Assembly: GCA_964486295.1 (NCBI GenBank)
Contig: CAZAMF010000002.1
Location: 1 to 64,000, forward strand
DNA: 64,000 nt
Source: CALBZG01 sp964486295
GTDB taxonomy: Bacteria; Bacillota; Clostridia; Peptostreptococcales; Anaerovoracaceae
Direction of reading: 5' to 3'
How positions within the stretch are numbered: the stretch's first letter is position 1; every line of letters begins with the position of its first letter. Below, one piece after another: positions 50,549 through 59,298 of the stretch. The notes beneath the pieces are model-generated. The model ran no database searches and was not told the DNA's origin. It saw nothing but the letters and a program-made list of their open reading frames with translations. A program made the position numbers and the translations under genes.

Positions 50549-51985
50549 ATGGCTGTTAAGACAAAAGAAGAGTACATCGAATCACTGCGCAGATTGAATC
50601 CTGTTGTTTACATGTTTGGGGAAAGGGTCATCAACGTTGTTGACAACCCGCGTATCAGAGCGGGCATTGAAGCAACTGCCGAGACCTATAAAGCTGCCGG
50701 GATGCCTGAACACAGTGATTCCATGGTGACGATCAGCCCTCTGACAGGCGAAGAAGTGAATCGATTTACATTACCGCCGTCCAGCATCGAAGATCTGGTG
50801 GCCAGAGTCAAAAACAACCGTATGTTGGGTGGCAGAGTCGGCACATGTTTTCAGAGATGTACCGGTTTGGATTGTATGAGTGCTTTGTCAATAGAAACCT
50901 ATAATATAGATCTGAAATACGGAACGGAATACAATAAAAGATTTCTTGAATTTTTAAAATACGTCCAGGATAACGATCTGACGTGTAATGCGGGAGTGAC
51001 AGATGTGAAAGGGGATCGGGTACTTGGTCCGTTGCAGCAGCAGGATAAGGATATGTACCTTAGAATCGTGGAACGGCGGAAGGATGGTATCGTTGTACGC
51101 GGAGCCAAAAAGCATCAGACCGGCTCATTATCGTCCCATGAAATTATTGTTTTACCCACAAGAGCCATGAAGCCGGATGAAAAGGACTATGCTGTGTCGT
51201 TTGCGATCCCCTCAGACACTTCGGGGCTCATCCATGTCGTCGGCCGGTCTACCCTGGATATGAGAGAACTGGGAGGCTGTGACATCGGAAACACACTTTA
51301 CTCAAAATATTGTCCAACTGTCATTTTTGATGACGTCTTCGTGCCGTGGGAGCGTGTATTTATGTGTGGTGAGACGGAATTCGCCGGAGCGCTGACCGTT
51401 AGATTCGCCGCGTTTCACCGGCAGAGCCACGGCGGATGCAAATCCGGAAAGATCGACTGTATGGTGGGTGCAGCACTCTCGATGATGGATTATAATGGAA
51501 CCGGCTCGCAGAGCCATCTGAAAGAAAAAATTACGGATATGATCCATCGTGCGGAAACCATGTACGGATGTTGTATTGCCGCTTCTTATGAAGGGAAAAA
51601 ACAACCCTCGGGCAACTATTTTATCGATACGGTTCTGGCAAACGCGTCTAAAATACATGAAGGAAAAGAGATGGCGGAGGCAACTCGCCTCATGGTAGAT
51701 ATTGCGGGCGGATATGTTGCGGACCTCCCATCAGATCGGGATTTCGAAAATGATGAAATAGGCAGCCTGCTGAAAAAATATTTGAGAGGCGCTGAGAATA
51801 CCTCTGCGGAAGACCGTATCAAAATGCTCAGGCTGATCGAAAAGCTCGCCTACGAGACTGCGGATACCGTATCAGACATGCACGGAGGCGGATCGGCTCA
51901 GGCTCATCGAATGACTATTTTGAGGGAAAGCGATCTGGAAAAGAAGAAAAAGCTGTCCAGGAGACTGGCAGGGATTGGAGAATAA
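50549..51985 (+). CDS. abfD: 4-hydroxybutyryl-CoA dehydratase / vinylacetyl-CoA isomerase
   Basis: A 478-residue FAD and [4Fe-4S] enzyme that dehydrates 4-hydroxybutyryl-CoA to crotonyl-CoA. Cluster ligands match those of the characterised AbfD: Cys100 and Cys104 in TCFQRC, then His290 and Cys297 in FHRQSHGGC. The flavin-binding region (VVRGAKKHQTGSLSSHE) and the terminal MHGGGSAQAHRM are conserved. AGGGGAGGTAAAC precedes the ATG. No CoA transferase or succinate-semialdehyde genes are adjacent; the iron ADH 5 kb upstream might supply 4-hydroxybutyrate, but this is a guess. Confidence 0.93.
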   Translation: MAVKTKEEYIESLRRLNPVVYMFGERVINVVDNPRIRAGIEATAETYKAAGMPEHSDSMVTISPLTGEEVNRFTLPPSSIEDLVARVKNNRMLGGRVGTCFQRCTGLDCMSALSIETYNIDLKYGTEYNKRFLEFLKYVQDNDLTCNAGVTDVKGDRVLGPLQQQDKDMYLRIVERRKDGIVVRGAKKHQTGSLSSHEIIVLPTRAMKPDEKDYAVSFAIPSDTSGLIHVVGRSTLDMRELGGCDIGNTLYSKYCPTVIFDDVFVPWERVFMCGETEFAGALTVRFAAFHRQSHGGCKSGKIDCMVGAALSMMDYNGTGSQSHLKEKITDMIHRAETMYGCCIAASYEGKKQPSGNYFIDTVLANASKIHEGKEMAEATRLMVDIAGGYVADLPSDRDFENDEIGSLLKKYLRGAENTSAEDRIKMLRLIEKLAYETADTVSDMHGGGSAQAHRMTILRESDLEKKKKLSRRLAGIGE

Positions 51986-52027
51986 CTCTCTTTATCAGAA
52001 AAATATAGAACATAGAAGCATAAAGTG

Positions 52028-52079
52028 AAGGACCGGAGTTTCTCAGCGTTAGCATTGGATCCCGGCCCTTGTTTTTTTA
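52028..52079 (+). terminator. Terminator after abfD
   Basis: AAGGACCGG pairs with CCGGCCCTT with one mismatch, followed by GTTTTTTTA. Confidence 0.7.
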
Positions 52080-52116
52080 TACAAACATTGTGATTATGAT
52101 TGTCAATATAATTGTC

Positions 52117-52145
52117 TTGTCAGTTGCATAGGCATATGTTATAAT
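52117..52145 (+). promoter_or_regulatory. Promoter of the nadABC-niaR operon
   Basis: TTGTCA (52117-52122), a 17-bp spacer and TATAAT (52140-52145) precede nadA by about 74 nt. TTGTC repeats at 52099, 52112 and 52117 around the -35 may be part of an operator for NiaR, which is encoded at the end of the operon. Confidence 0.7.
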
Positions 52146-52218
52146 CAGTCAACATTTATTTCGGATTTCTCCAGAAGATCAAATCCGAACCGTAGTTATA
52201 CCTGAAAGGTGAAAACAA

Positions 52219-53118
52219 GTGATAAGCGAAATTGAGAAACTGAAAAAAGAGAAGAACGCGGTTATTCTGGCTCATTATTATGTCAGCGATGAAGTGCAGA
52301 AGATCGCGGATTATGTAGGGGATTCTTATTTTCTGAGTAAAAAAGCAGCGGAATCGCAAGCAGATATCATTGTATTTTGCGGTGTAAAATTTATGGGCGA
52401 AAGTGCAAAAATACTGAATCCAGGCAAGAAAGTGCTGATGCCGGATTTCTCTGCGGATTGTCCTATGGCCCACATGGCATCGGTTGAAAACATTTTAAAA
52501 ATTCGGAGTACATATGAAGACCTGGCTGTAGTGTGTTATATCAATTCAACCGCCGAGATTAAAATGCATTCGGATGTATGCGTGACATCTTCAAATGCGG
52601 TGAAAATTGTAAAAAAGTTGCCGCAAAAAAATATCTATTTCATTCCGGACAGCAATCTTGCCAGATATGTAGCTAAACAGGTCCCGGAAAAAAATATTAT
52701 CCTGAACGAGGGTTTTTGCCCGATTCACCATAGAATCAATTTGAGCGATGTAATAAAAATGAAGGCCGCTCACCCTCAAGCATTGTTCCTGGCTCATCCT
52801 GAGTGCAGGATGGAGATTTTGGAGGAAGCCGATTATGTGGGGAGCACTTCGGGGATCATCGATTACGCAACGAAGAGCGATCGTCAGGAGTTCATCATTG
52901 GAACCGAAATCGGAATTTTTTATGAACTCAAAACGAAAAATCCGGATAAAATATTCTACCCGGCCAGCAATGAACAGATCTGTGCCGATATGAAACTGGT
53001 CACATTGGACAAGGTGCTGGAAGTTCTGCAAAACGAGAACAATGAAATCAAATTAGATGAGGAAGTTCGCCAAAAAGCTCTTAATTCTCTGGAAAAAATG
53101 CTGGAGTTAGCGGAATAA
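52219..53118 (+). CDS. nadA: Quinolinate synthase (GTG start)
   Basis: A 299-residue [4Fe-4S] NadA that condenses iminoaspartate with dihydroxyacetone phosphate. Motifs AHYYVSDEVQKIADYVGDSYFLSKKA, FCGVKFMGESAKIL, VTSSNA, HPEC and EIGIFYEL are all present. The start is GTG with AAAGGTGAAAAC upstream. It is first in a nadA-nadB-nadC-niaR operon. Confidence 0.96.
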   Translation: MISEIEKLKKEKNAVILAHYYVSDEVQKIADYVGDSYFLSKKAAESQADIIVFCGVKFMGESAKILNPGKKVLMPDFSADCPMAHMASVENILKIRSTYEDLAVVCYINSTAEIKMHSDVCVTSSNAVKIVKKLPQKNIYFIPDSNLARYVAKQVPEKNIILNEGFCPIHHRINLSDVIKMKAAHPQALFLAHPECRMEILEEADYVGSTSGIIDYATKSDRQEFIIGTEIGIFYELKTKNPDKIFYPASNEQICADMKLVTLDKVLEVLQNENNEIKLDEEVRQKALNSLEKMLELAE

Positions 53119-53141
53119 CGGATATCAGAAGAGGCAAAATC

Positions 53142-54479
53142 ATGAAAACAGATATTTTAATTGTCGGTAGCGGCTGCGCCGGATTATATTGTGCTTTACA
53201 TCTTCCAAAAGATAAATCAATCCTGATTATTACAAAGTCTCACGTAGAAAGCAGTGATTCCTATCTCGCCCAGGGCGGTATCTGCATGCTGAAAAACGAT
53301 AAGGATTATGATAGCTTTTTTCAGGATACCATGAAAGCCGGCCACTTTGAAAATGACAAAGAATCGGTAGAGATTATGATCCGTTCTTCGGTGGATGTAA
53401 TCAACGATCTAATCTCTTATGGAGTCATTTTTAATCGTGAGGAAAACGGCAGCCTGTCTTTTACGCGGGAAGGAGCGCATTCCGCAAACAGGATTCTCTA
53501 CCACCAGGATATAACCGGCGAAGAAATAACCGGCCAGTTGTTTGAAGAGGTTGAAAAACTACCCAATGTAAAAGTGCTGGAATATACAACGATGCTGGAT
53601 ATTATCAGTAGTGACAATACCTGTTACGGGGTGGTGGCGAAGGATAAAGACGGCAATATATTCATGATTCAGGCAAATTATACCGTCATGGCCACAGGGG
53701 GGATCGGCGGGCTGTATCCGCACTCCACAAATTTCAGGCATTTGACGGGCGACTCAGTGGCCATAGCACTAAAGCACGGGATCGAGTTGAAGGACGTTAA
53801 TTATGTTCAGATTCATCCAACCACTTTATATTCGGATAAAGAAGAAGATAGAAGCTTCCTCATATCCGAATCTGTTCGGGGAGAAGGAGCGAAGCTTTAC
53901 GACAAAAATATGAATCGATTTGTGGACGAACTTCTGCCGAGAGACTTATTGACTAAAGCCATTTTAAAACAAATGGAAAAGGACAATACAAAATTTGTCT
54001 GGGAGGATCTCAGGACCATACCGGAAGAGGAATTAATCAGTCATTTTCCTAACATTGTTGAACACTGTAAAAAAATGGGATACGATGTGACGAAGGAATG
54101 CATTCCGGTGGTGCCTGCACAACACTATTTCATGGGTGGAATCAAGGTGGACCATAATGGAAAGACCAGTATGAACCAATTATATGCAATAGGAGAAACT
54201 GCTTGCACTGGCGTGCATGGACGAAATCGTCTTGCCAGTAATTCTCTCCTTGAAAGTCTGGTGTTCGCAAAACGGGCGGCTTTGGAGATGGCAGAAGGAT
54301 TCCCCGAAACTAAAACCGATGAATCCGTTTTCAGTAAATGCGATCTCACCCGGTACCATGATTTTGATGCATTGGCAAAAGAGTATCGTGAATTGATACA
54401 AATGGAAATAAACAGGCTCAATAAGGAGGAAGAATCCGAAACCAAAGCGCTACAGACAGAGGAGAAGAAGGATGTTTGA
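53142..54479 (+). CDS. nadB: L-aspartate oxidase
   Basis: A 445-residue flavoprotein that makes iminoaspartate for NadA, likely using fumarate as acceptor in this anaerobe. The FAD motif ILIVGSGCAGLYCAL, the SYLAQGG segment, HPTTLY, EGAKL and the GRNRLASNSLLE C-terminal motif are present. It is shorter than E. coli NadB but complete. The stop overlaps the nadC start. Confidence 0.94.
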   Translation: MKTDILIVGSGCAGLYCALHLPKDKSILIITKSHVESSDSYLAQGGICMLKNDKDYDSFFQDTMKAGHFENDKESVEIMIRSSVDVINDLISYGVIFNREENGSLSFTREGAHSANRILYHQDITGEEITGQLFEEVEKLPNVKVLEYTTMLDIISSDNTCYGVVAKDKDGNIFMIQANYTVMATGGIGGLYPHSTNFRHLTGDSVAIALKHGIELKDVNYVQIHPTTLYSDKEEDRSFLISESVRGEGAKLYDKNMNRFVDELLPRDLLTKAILKQMEKDNTKFVWEDLRTIPEEELISHFPNIVEHCKKMGYDVTKECIPVVPAQHYFMGGIKVDHNGKTSMNQLYAIGETACTGVHGRNRLASNSLLESLVFAKRAALEMAEGFPETKTDESVFSKCDLTRYHDFDALAKEYRELIQMEINRLNKEEESETKALQTEEKKDV

Positions 54480-55326
54480 TCAGATAACCATGAAATTGAA
54501 TATAGATCCACTGATTTTATCCGCCTTGAGAGAAGATATCACAAACGAAGATATATCAACAAATAGTGTTATGCCTGATTCGAAGAATGGCGAAGTGGAT
54601 CTGATCTGCAAAGCGGATGGCATCATTTGCGGTTTGCAGGTTTTTGGCAGAGTTTTTGAACTTCTGGACTCAAAAGTTGAAACAGAATTTTATGTTTCAG
54701 ACGGAGATGTCGTCAGAAAAGGGCAGCAAATAGGAAAAGTTACGGGGGACATCCGTGTCCTCCTTTCGGGGGAGCGTACAGCCCTGAATTATCTTCAGCG
54801 AATGAGTGGTATTGCCACCTATACTCATGCAACTGCGGCGCTGCTCCAGGGAAGCGGAACAAAGCTTCTGGACACCAGAAAAACAACACCTAACAACAGG
54901 ATCTTCGAAAAGTACTCTGTTCTGACAGGAGGCGGGCATAATCACCGATTTAACCTTTCGGACGGGATCATGCTAAAGGACAATCATATCGGCGCTGCCG
55001 GCGGAGTCAAGGAGGCCGTTGCCATGGCAAGGGCTTACGCCTCTTTCGTGCGGAAGATCGAAGTTGAGGTTGAAAATCTGGATATGGTGAAGCAAGCTTT
55101 GGAGGCGGGTGCCGATATCATCATGCTGGACAATATGAATTATGATGAAATCAGGGAAGCTATAAAACTAATCAATGGGACTGCGAAAGTGGAAGTATCG
55201 GGTAATATCACCCGGGAAAATATCGCAAGGCTAATTGATCTGGGCGTCGATTATATTTCCAGCGGGGCCATCACCCATTCGGCTCCAATTCTGGATATTT
55301 CAATGAAAAATCTGCACACTATTTAA
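54472..55326 (+). CDS. nadC: Nicotinate-nucleotide pyrophosphorylase (carboxylating)
   Basis: A 284-residue quinolinate phosphoribosyltransferase. Conserved features are ALREDITNEDISTNSV, TALNYLQRMSGIATYTHA, TRKTTPNNRIFEKYSVLTGGGHNHRFNLSDGIMLKDNH and SSGAITHS. It makes nicotinate mononucleotide. It overlaps nadB by 8 nt, with GAGGAGAAGAAGG as ribosome binding site inside nadB. Confidence 0.96.
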   Translation: MFDQITMKLNIDPLILSALREDITNEDISTNSVMPDSKNGEVDLICKADGIICGLQVFGRVFELLDSKVETEFYVSDGDVVRKGQQIGKVTGDIRVLLSGERTALNYLQRMSGIATYTHATAALLQGSGTKLLDTRKTTPNNRIFEKYSVLTGGGHNHRFNLSDGIMLKDNHIGAAGGVKEAVAMARAYASFVRKIEVEVENLDMVKQALEAGADIIMLDNMNYDEIREAIKLINGTAKVEVSGNITRENIARLIDLGVDYISSGAITHSAPILDISMKNLHTI

Positions 55327-55349
55327 ATGCAGAGAAGAGGTTTTTGAGT

Positions 55350-55895
55350 ATGAACGGCGAAAAAAGAAGAAAAGATATCAGAGAAATTCTGGAAAAAAGC
55401 ACTTCTCCGGTTTCGGGCGATAAACTGGCAGAGATATTTGACGTGAGCAGGCAGGTGATCGTACAGGACATCGCGTTGCTTCGAGCAGGCGATCTTGACA
55501 TCATATCGACAAACCGCGGGTATATGATCCACAAGAAAACAGGTCTGAGCAGGATCCTGAAGCTTCGTCATACGGATGAGGAAATCGGAGAGGAACTCAA
55601 TACCATAGTCGACCATGGAGGCCGGGTATTGGATGTATTTGTTTATCATAAGGTTTATGGATTAATCAAAGCTGATCTGCTGATCAAGTCACGGCTGGAT
55701 GTGGAACATTATCTGAATGAAATCAGTACCGGTAAATCATTTCCGCTGAAAAATGTGACTTCAGGATTTCATTATCATACGATTACCGCTGATGATGAAA
55801 AGACTCTGGATGTTATTCAGGAAAAACTGCGTGAAGCGGGTTTCCTGGCGGAGCTCTGCTTCCATGAACCGGTGGATTTCTGGAGCAAACAATAA
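55350..55895 (+). CDS. niaR: Niacin-responsive repressor NiaR (HTH + 3H domain)
   Basis: A 181-residue regulator. The N-terminal HTH_11 (RKDIREILEKSTSPVSGDKLAEIFDVSRQVIVQDIALLRA) is followed by a 3H domain with the metal/niacin His residues (LRHTDEE, VDHGGRVLDVFVYHKVYG, FHYHTITADD). NiaR represses NAD synthesis genes when niacin is available, and here is encoded with nadABC, implying autoregulation. The ATG at 55350 is preferred to the TTG two codons earlier. Confidence 0.93.
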   Translation: MNGEKRRKDIREILEKSTSPVSGDKLAEIFDVSRQVIVQDIALLRAGDLDIISTNRGYMIHKKTGLSRILKLRHTDEEIGEELNTIVDHGGRVLDVFVYHKVYGLIKADLLIKSRLDVEHYLNEISTGKSFPLKNVTSGFHYHTITADDEKTLDVIQEKLREAGFLAELCFHEPVDFWSKQ

Positions 55896-55897
55896 GC

Positions 55898-57301
55898 TCA
55901 CTGGAACCAGACGCTGTTCAGTTTCTGAACAGCGTTTTTTATTTCATTTTCATTCATAGCCGCATATCCCAGCAGCACATGAGGTTCCTGGCCCGCAGCC
56001 TGTTCCTTAATGTAGAATTTAGATACACCGTACACTCTGACCCCCGCTGAACCAGCGGAATCGATCAATTGCCTTTCAGTCATTCCGTTCTTTACCTTTA
56101 AGAGCAGGTGAAGTCCTGCATCAGCTCCTTTGATTTCCATTGGGCTTCCTGTGCCTTCGACGGAGGATTCCAGGCATTCTCTCTTTTTCTTGTAAACATT
56201 CCTCATTTTATTGAGATGTCTTTCGAAGTATCCTTCCTGTATAAAACGGGTTAGAACCTTTTGGTCGACAGCCGGCACCGGGCAAATAATAAATGGCAGT
56301 TTTTTTAAGAACTCCTGCATCAGATTTTCGGGCAGAACCATGTAGCTGACCCGTATAGCGGGGGAAAGAGATTTAGAAAAGGCACCCATATAAATCACTT
56401 TCCCGTTATGATCCAGACCCTGCAGCGCAGGTATGGGTTTGCCGCTATATTTGAATTCGGAATCATAGTCGTCTTCCACGATGAATCTGTCAGAGCTCTT
56501 ATTTGCCCAGTTCAGGATCTGGATCCTTCTGTTGATGGGCATGATCCGGCCGGAAGGGAACTGGTGTGACGGTGTGATGCAGATGATGTTCACGCCGCTT
56601 TCTTCAATATGCTCCAACATCATTCCATCCCGATCGATGTTCACAGCTTTGTAATGGCTGCGATTGCTGTTGAACAAGAGATTCAGTTTTTCATAGCCAG
56701 GATTTTCTATACCATAACTATTGTTTTTGTCAAAAAGTTGTATGAGGATCTGAAACAAATACTCGGTTCCGGAACTGATCACGATTTGATCAGCTTCGCA
56801 ATTGACGCCTCTGGACTGCCGAAGGTAGTCCGATATAGCTTTTCTCAGATAAAAATTTCCTCTGAGATCGCCGACCTCAACGATTTCTTTGTCATATTCG
56901 TTGATTACTTCCTTAAACAGCTTTCTCCAGACAGAATAAGGAAATGTCTGTTGATCAACGCAGTTATAAGAAAAATCGTATTCAACTTTATTCATGATTG
57001 TTTCCGGATTAAATCCGGCGGCCGAATTCAAAGAATCTATTCTGACAATATTATCCAATTCGTTGACATAGAAGCCTTTTCGCTCAACCGGAACGACATA
57101 TCCTTCTTCAATTAATTGATCATATGCGGCCTGTATCGTATTTTGACTGATTCTTAAGTGTGTTGACAGTTTTCTCTTTGAAGGTAATTTCGCTCCATAG
57201 GGGATTTTACCGCATTGGATCTCTGATTTCAGATAATCGTAAAGTTGAAGATAAATCGCTTTAGCGCTTGTCGGTTCGATGGGAAGTGTAATCATTTCCA
57301 T
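55898..57301 (-). CDS. pdxR: PdxR-type MocR/GntR transcription regulator
   Basis: A 467-residue MocR protein: a GntR winged helix at residues 10-75 (AIYLQLYDYLKSEIQCGKI, LPSKRKLSTHLRISQNTIQAAYDQLIEEGYV) fused to an aminotransferase fold with the PLP-Lys region VIYMGAFSKSLSPAIRVSYMVLP. It senses PLP and activates or represses pdxST, which is divergent. The ATG at 57301 has TTTGGAGGAAAC upstream; the longer frame to 57415 would run across the pdxS promoter. Confidence 0.92.
   Translation of the reverse strand: MEMITLPIEPTSAKAIYLQLYDYLKSEIQCGKIPYGAKLPSKRKLSTHLRISQNTIQAAYDQLIEEGYVVPVERKGFYVNELDNIVRIDSLNSAAGFNPETIMNKVEYDFSYNCVDQQTFPYSVWRKLFKEVINEYDKEIVEVGDLRGNFYLRKAISDYLRQSRGVNCEADQIVISSGTEYLFQILIQLFDKNNSYGIENPGYEKLNLLFNSNRSHYKAVNIDRDGMMLEHIEESGVNIICITPSHQFPSGRIMPINRRIQILNWANKSSDRFIVEDDYDSEFKYSGKPIPALQGLDHNGKVIYMGAFSKSLSPAIRVSYMVLPENLMQEFLKKLPFIICPVPAVDQKVLTRFIQEGYFERHLNKMRNVYKKKRECLESSVEGTGSPMEIKGADAGLHLLLKVKNGMTERQLIDSAGSAGVRVYGVSKFYIKEQAAGQEPHVLLGYAAMNENEIKNAVQKLNSVWFQ
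55911..55941. terminator. Terminator of the nad operon, inside the 3' end of pdxR
   Basis: ACGCTGTTCAG-TTT-CTGAACAGCGT followed by TTTTTT is a strong hairpin for the + strand. It lies within the last codons of the convergent pdxR gene, so the same bases code for protein on the minus strand. Confidence 0.85.
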
Positions 57302-57320
57302 TATGTGTTTCCTCCAAAAA

Positions 57321-57381
57321 TCTGATACCATTAAAATAACAGGAATTGATACTTTTGACAATATCAGAATCGAAATATAAT
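57321..57381 (+). promoter_or_regulatory. pdxS promoter and candidate PdxR sites
   Basis: TTGACA (57355-57360) and TATAAT (57376-57381) are spaced 15 bp, shorter than optimal, as often seen in activator-dependent promoters. Around it are TCTGATA (57321-57327) and the inverted TATCAGA (57362-57368), plus a second TGATAC at 57347-57352. These repeats are candidates for PdxR binding. Confidence 0.55.
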
Positions 57382-57432
57382 CAAACATACCGCGGGAATA
57401 TAATGAAAAACACAATAAAAGGAGACACAGAT

Positions 57433-58305
57433 ATGAATAATCGTTATGAATTGAATAAAAACCTGGCGCAAATGTTAAAGGGCGGGGTGATTATGGACGT
57501 AACATCCCCTGAGCAGGCAAAAATTGCCGAAGAAGCCGGCGCTTGCGCAGTCATGGCGCTGGAAAGGATTCCTGCAGACATTCGGGCAGCAGGTGGAGTA
57601 TCGAGAATGAGCGACCCAAAAATGATTAAAAGCATCCAGAATGCGGTCTCAATTCCGGTCATGGCAAAAGTACGCATCGGCCACTTTGTAGAAGCGCAAA
57701 TACTGGAAGCAATTGAGATTGACTTCATTGATGAAAGTGAAGTGCTTTCACCGGCTGATGATAAATATCATATTGACAAGTCGGGATTTCAGGTGCCGTT
57801 CGTTTGCGGTGCAAAAGATCTTGGTGAGGCATTACGGAGGATCAATGAAGGTGCCGCTATGATCAGAACCAAAGGCGAACCCGGGACCGGCGATATCATA
57901 CAGGCAGTTAGACATATGAGGATGATCAACCGTCAGATGAGAGTTATACAGAGTCTGAGGGAGGATGAACTTTATGCTGAAGCCAAGGATCTGCAGGTAC
58001 CATTTGAACTGGTCAGGTTTGTTCATGAAAACGGTAAGCTTCCAGTGGTTAACTTTGCGGCCGGAGGGGTAGCAACACCGGCAGATGCTGCACTCATGAT
58101 GCAGTTGGGTGCGGAAGGAGTATTCGTAGGCTCTGGGATATTCAAATCCGGTAATCCGGCAAAACGTGCGCAAGCTATTGTAAAAGCAGTCACCAACTTC
58201 AATGATCCTGAAATGATCGCCGCTCTTTCGGAGGATTTGGGCGAAGCGATGGTGGGAATCAATGAGAATGAAATCGATTTGCTCATGGCTCAAAGAGGTG
58301 TATAA
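57433..58305 (+). CDS. pdxS: Pyridoxal 5'-phosphate synthase lyase subunit PdxS
   Basis: A 290-residue PLP synthase. It joins ribose 5-phosphate, glyceraldehyde 3-phosphate and ammonia. GGVIMDVTSPEQAKIAEEAGACAVMALERIPADIRAAGGVSRMSDP and PVMAKVRIGHFVEAQILEAI contain the active-site Lys residues. AAAAGGAGACACAG precedes the ATG at 57433. It overlaps pdxT by 1 nt. Confidence 0.97.
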   Translation: MNNRYELNKNLAQMLKGGVIMDVTSPEQAKIAEEAGACAVMALERIPADIRAAGGVSRMSDPKMIKSIQNAVSIPVMAKVRIGHFVEAQILEAIEIDFIDESEVLSPADDKYHIDKSGFQVPFVCGAKDLGEALRRINEGAAMIRTKGEPGTGDIIQAVRHMRMINRQMRVIQSLREDELYAEAKDLQVPFELVRFVHENGKLPVVNFAAGGVATPADAALMMQLGAEGVFVGSGIFKSGNPAKRAQAIVKAVTNFNDPEMIAALSEDLGEAMVGINENEIDLLMAQRGV

Positions 58306-58871
58306 TGAAAAAAAGAATCGGAGTATTGGCTCTGCAAGGCGCCTTCATTGAGCATGTTAGAGCCTTGGAAAAGCTGGGTGTGGATTGTTTTGAAATCAGG
58401 CAGAAGAGCGACCTGATCAATAATCAGTTAGACGGGCTCGTTCTTCCCGGAGGAGAAAGCACGGTGATCGGAAAACTTCTGAGGGAACTTGATCTTTTTG
58501 ATGAGATACAAAGACAGATACAAAATGGGCTGCCGGTCTTCGGCACATGTGCCGGCCTGATCCTGCTGGCAAATGAACTCTCCAACAGCGGGAATCTGTA
58601 TTTTGGAACCATGGATATCACGGCGGAACGCAATGCCTACGGACGTCAACTGGGGAGTTTTAAAACGAATAGCAATTTCGCCGGGATCGGCGATGTCGAT
58701 ATGACTTTTATTCGTGCACCGTACATCGTGAGAGCAGGTAAAGACGTTGAAATTTTAGCCACTGTAGACGATAACATTGTCGCTGCAAGACAAGGCAATA
58801 TGCTGGTCACATCTTTCCATCCGGAATTGACAGAAGACCTGAGTGTTCACAGGTACTTTTTGGGTATATAA
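58305..58871 (+). CDS. pdxT: Pyridoxal 5'-phosphate synthase glutaminase subunit PdxT
   Basis: A 188-residue glutamine amidotransferase that feeds ammonia to PdxS. The substrate motif GGESTVIGKLL, catalytic Cys in GTCAGLILLA and His-Glu in TSFHPELTED are all present. It is coupled to pdxS (TAATG). Confidence 0.97.
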   Translation: MKKRIGVLALQGAFIEHVRALEKLGVDCFEIRQKSDLINNQLDGLVLPGGESTVIGKLLRELDLFDEIQRQIQNGLPVFGTCAGLILLANELSNSGNLYFGTMDITAERNAYGRQLGSFKTNSNFAGIGDVDMTFIRAPYIVRAGKDVEILATVDDNIVAARQGNMLVTSFHPELTEDLSVHRYFLGI

Positions 58872-58937
58872 GCAATTAGATAAAAATATTCCTATAATTC
58901 ATATACGCGAAAAACGTCAAAAAGGTAGGGTGATGAT

Positions 58938-59294
58938 ATGCTTCTGATTTGTTATCCAAAGTGTGGAACGTGCAGGAAAACTCAGATTTGGCTTGAAGAG
59001 CAGGGCCTGGATTATGATTACAGGGACATCAAGACGGCAAATCCGAGTTATGAGGAACTGAACCTGTGGTATCAAAAGAGCGGCCTCCCCATCAAGAGAT
59101 TTTGGAACACCAGCGGCCAGCAATACAAAACCTTGAACATCAAGGATAAATTGCCGGCCATGAGTGTGGAAGATCAACTCAAACTCCTGGCTTCAGATGG
59201 GATGCTGGTCAAGCGGCCAATCATGATCGATGGCGATTTTGTGCTTGTGGGTTTCAAACAGACTGAATGGGAAGGATGGTTATTAAAAAGATAA
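58938..59294 (+). CDS. ArsC/Spx-family reductase
   Basis: A 118-residue thioredoxin-fold protein with an N-terminal CXXC (KCGTCRK) and the end RPIMIDGDFVLVGFKQTEWEGW. It is nearer to the YffB/ArsC-like enzymes than to Spx; the substrate is unknown. The ATG at 58938 has AGGGTGATGAT upstream. It is convergent with the pfk gene, with 4 nt between the stops. Confidence 0.85.
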   Translation: MLLICYPKCGTCRKTQIWLEEQGLDYDYRDIKTANPSYEELNLWYQKSGLPIKRFWNTSGQQYKTLNIKDKLPAMSVEDQLKLLASDGMLVKRPIMIDGDFVLVGFKQTEWEGWLLKR

Positions 59295-59298
59295 TAAC

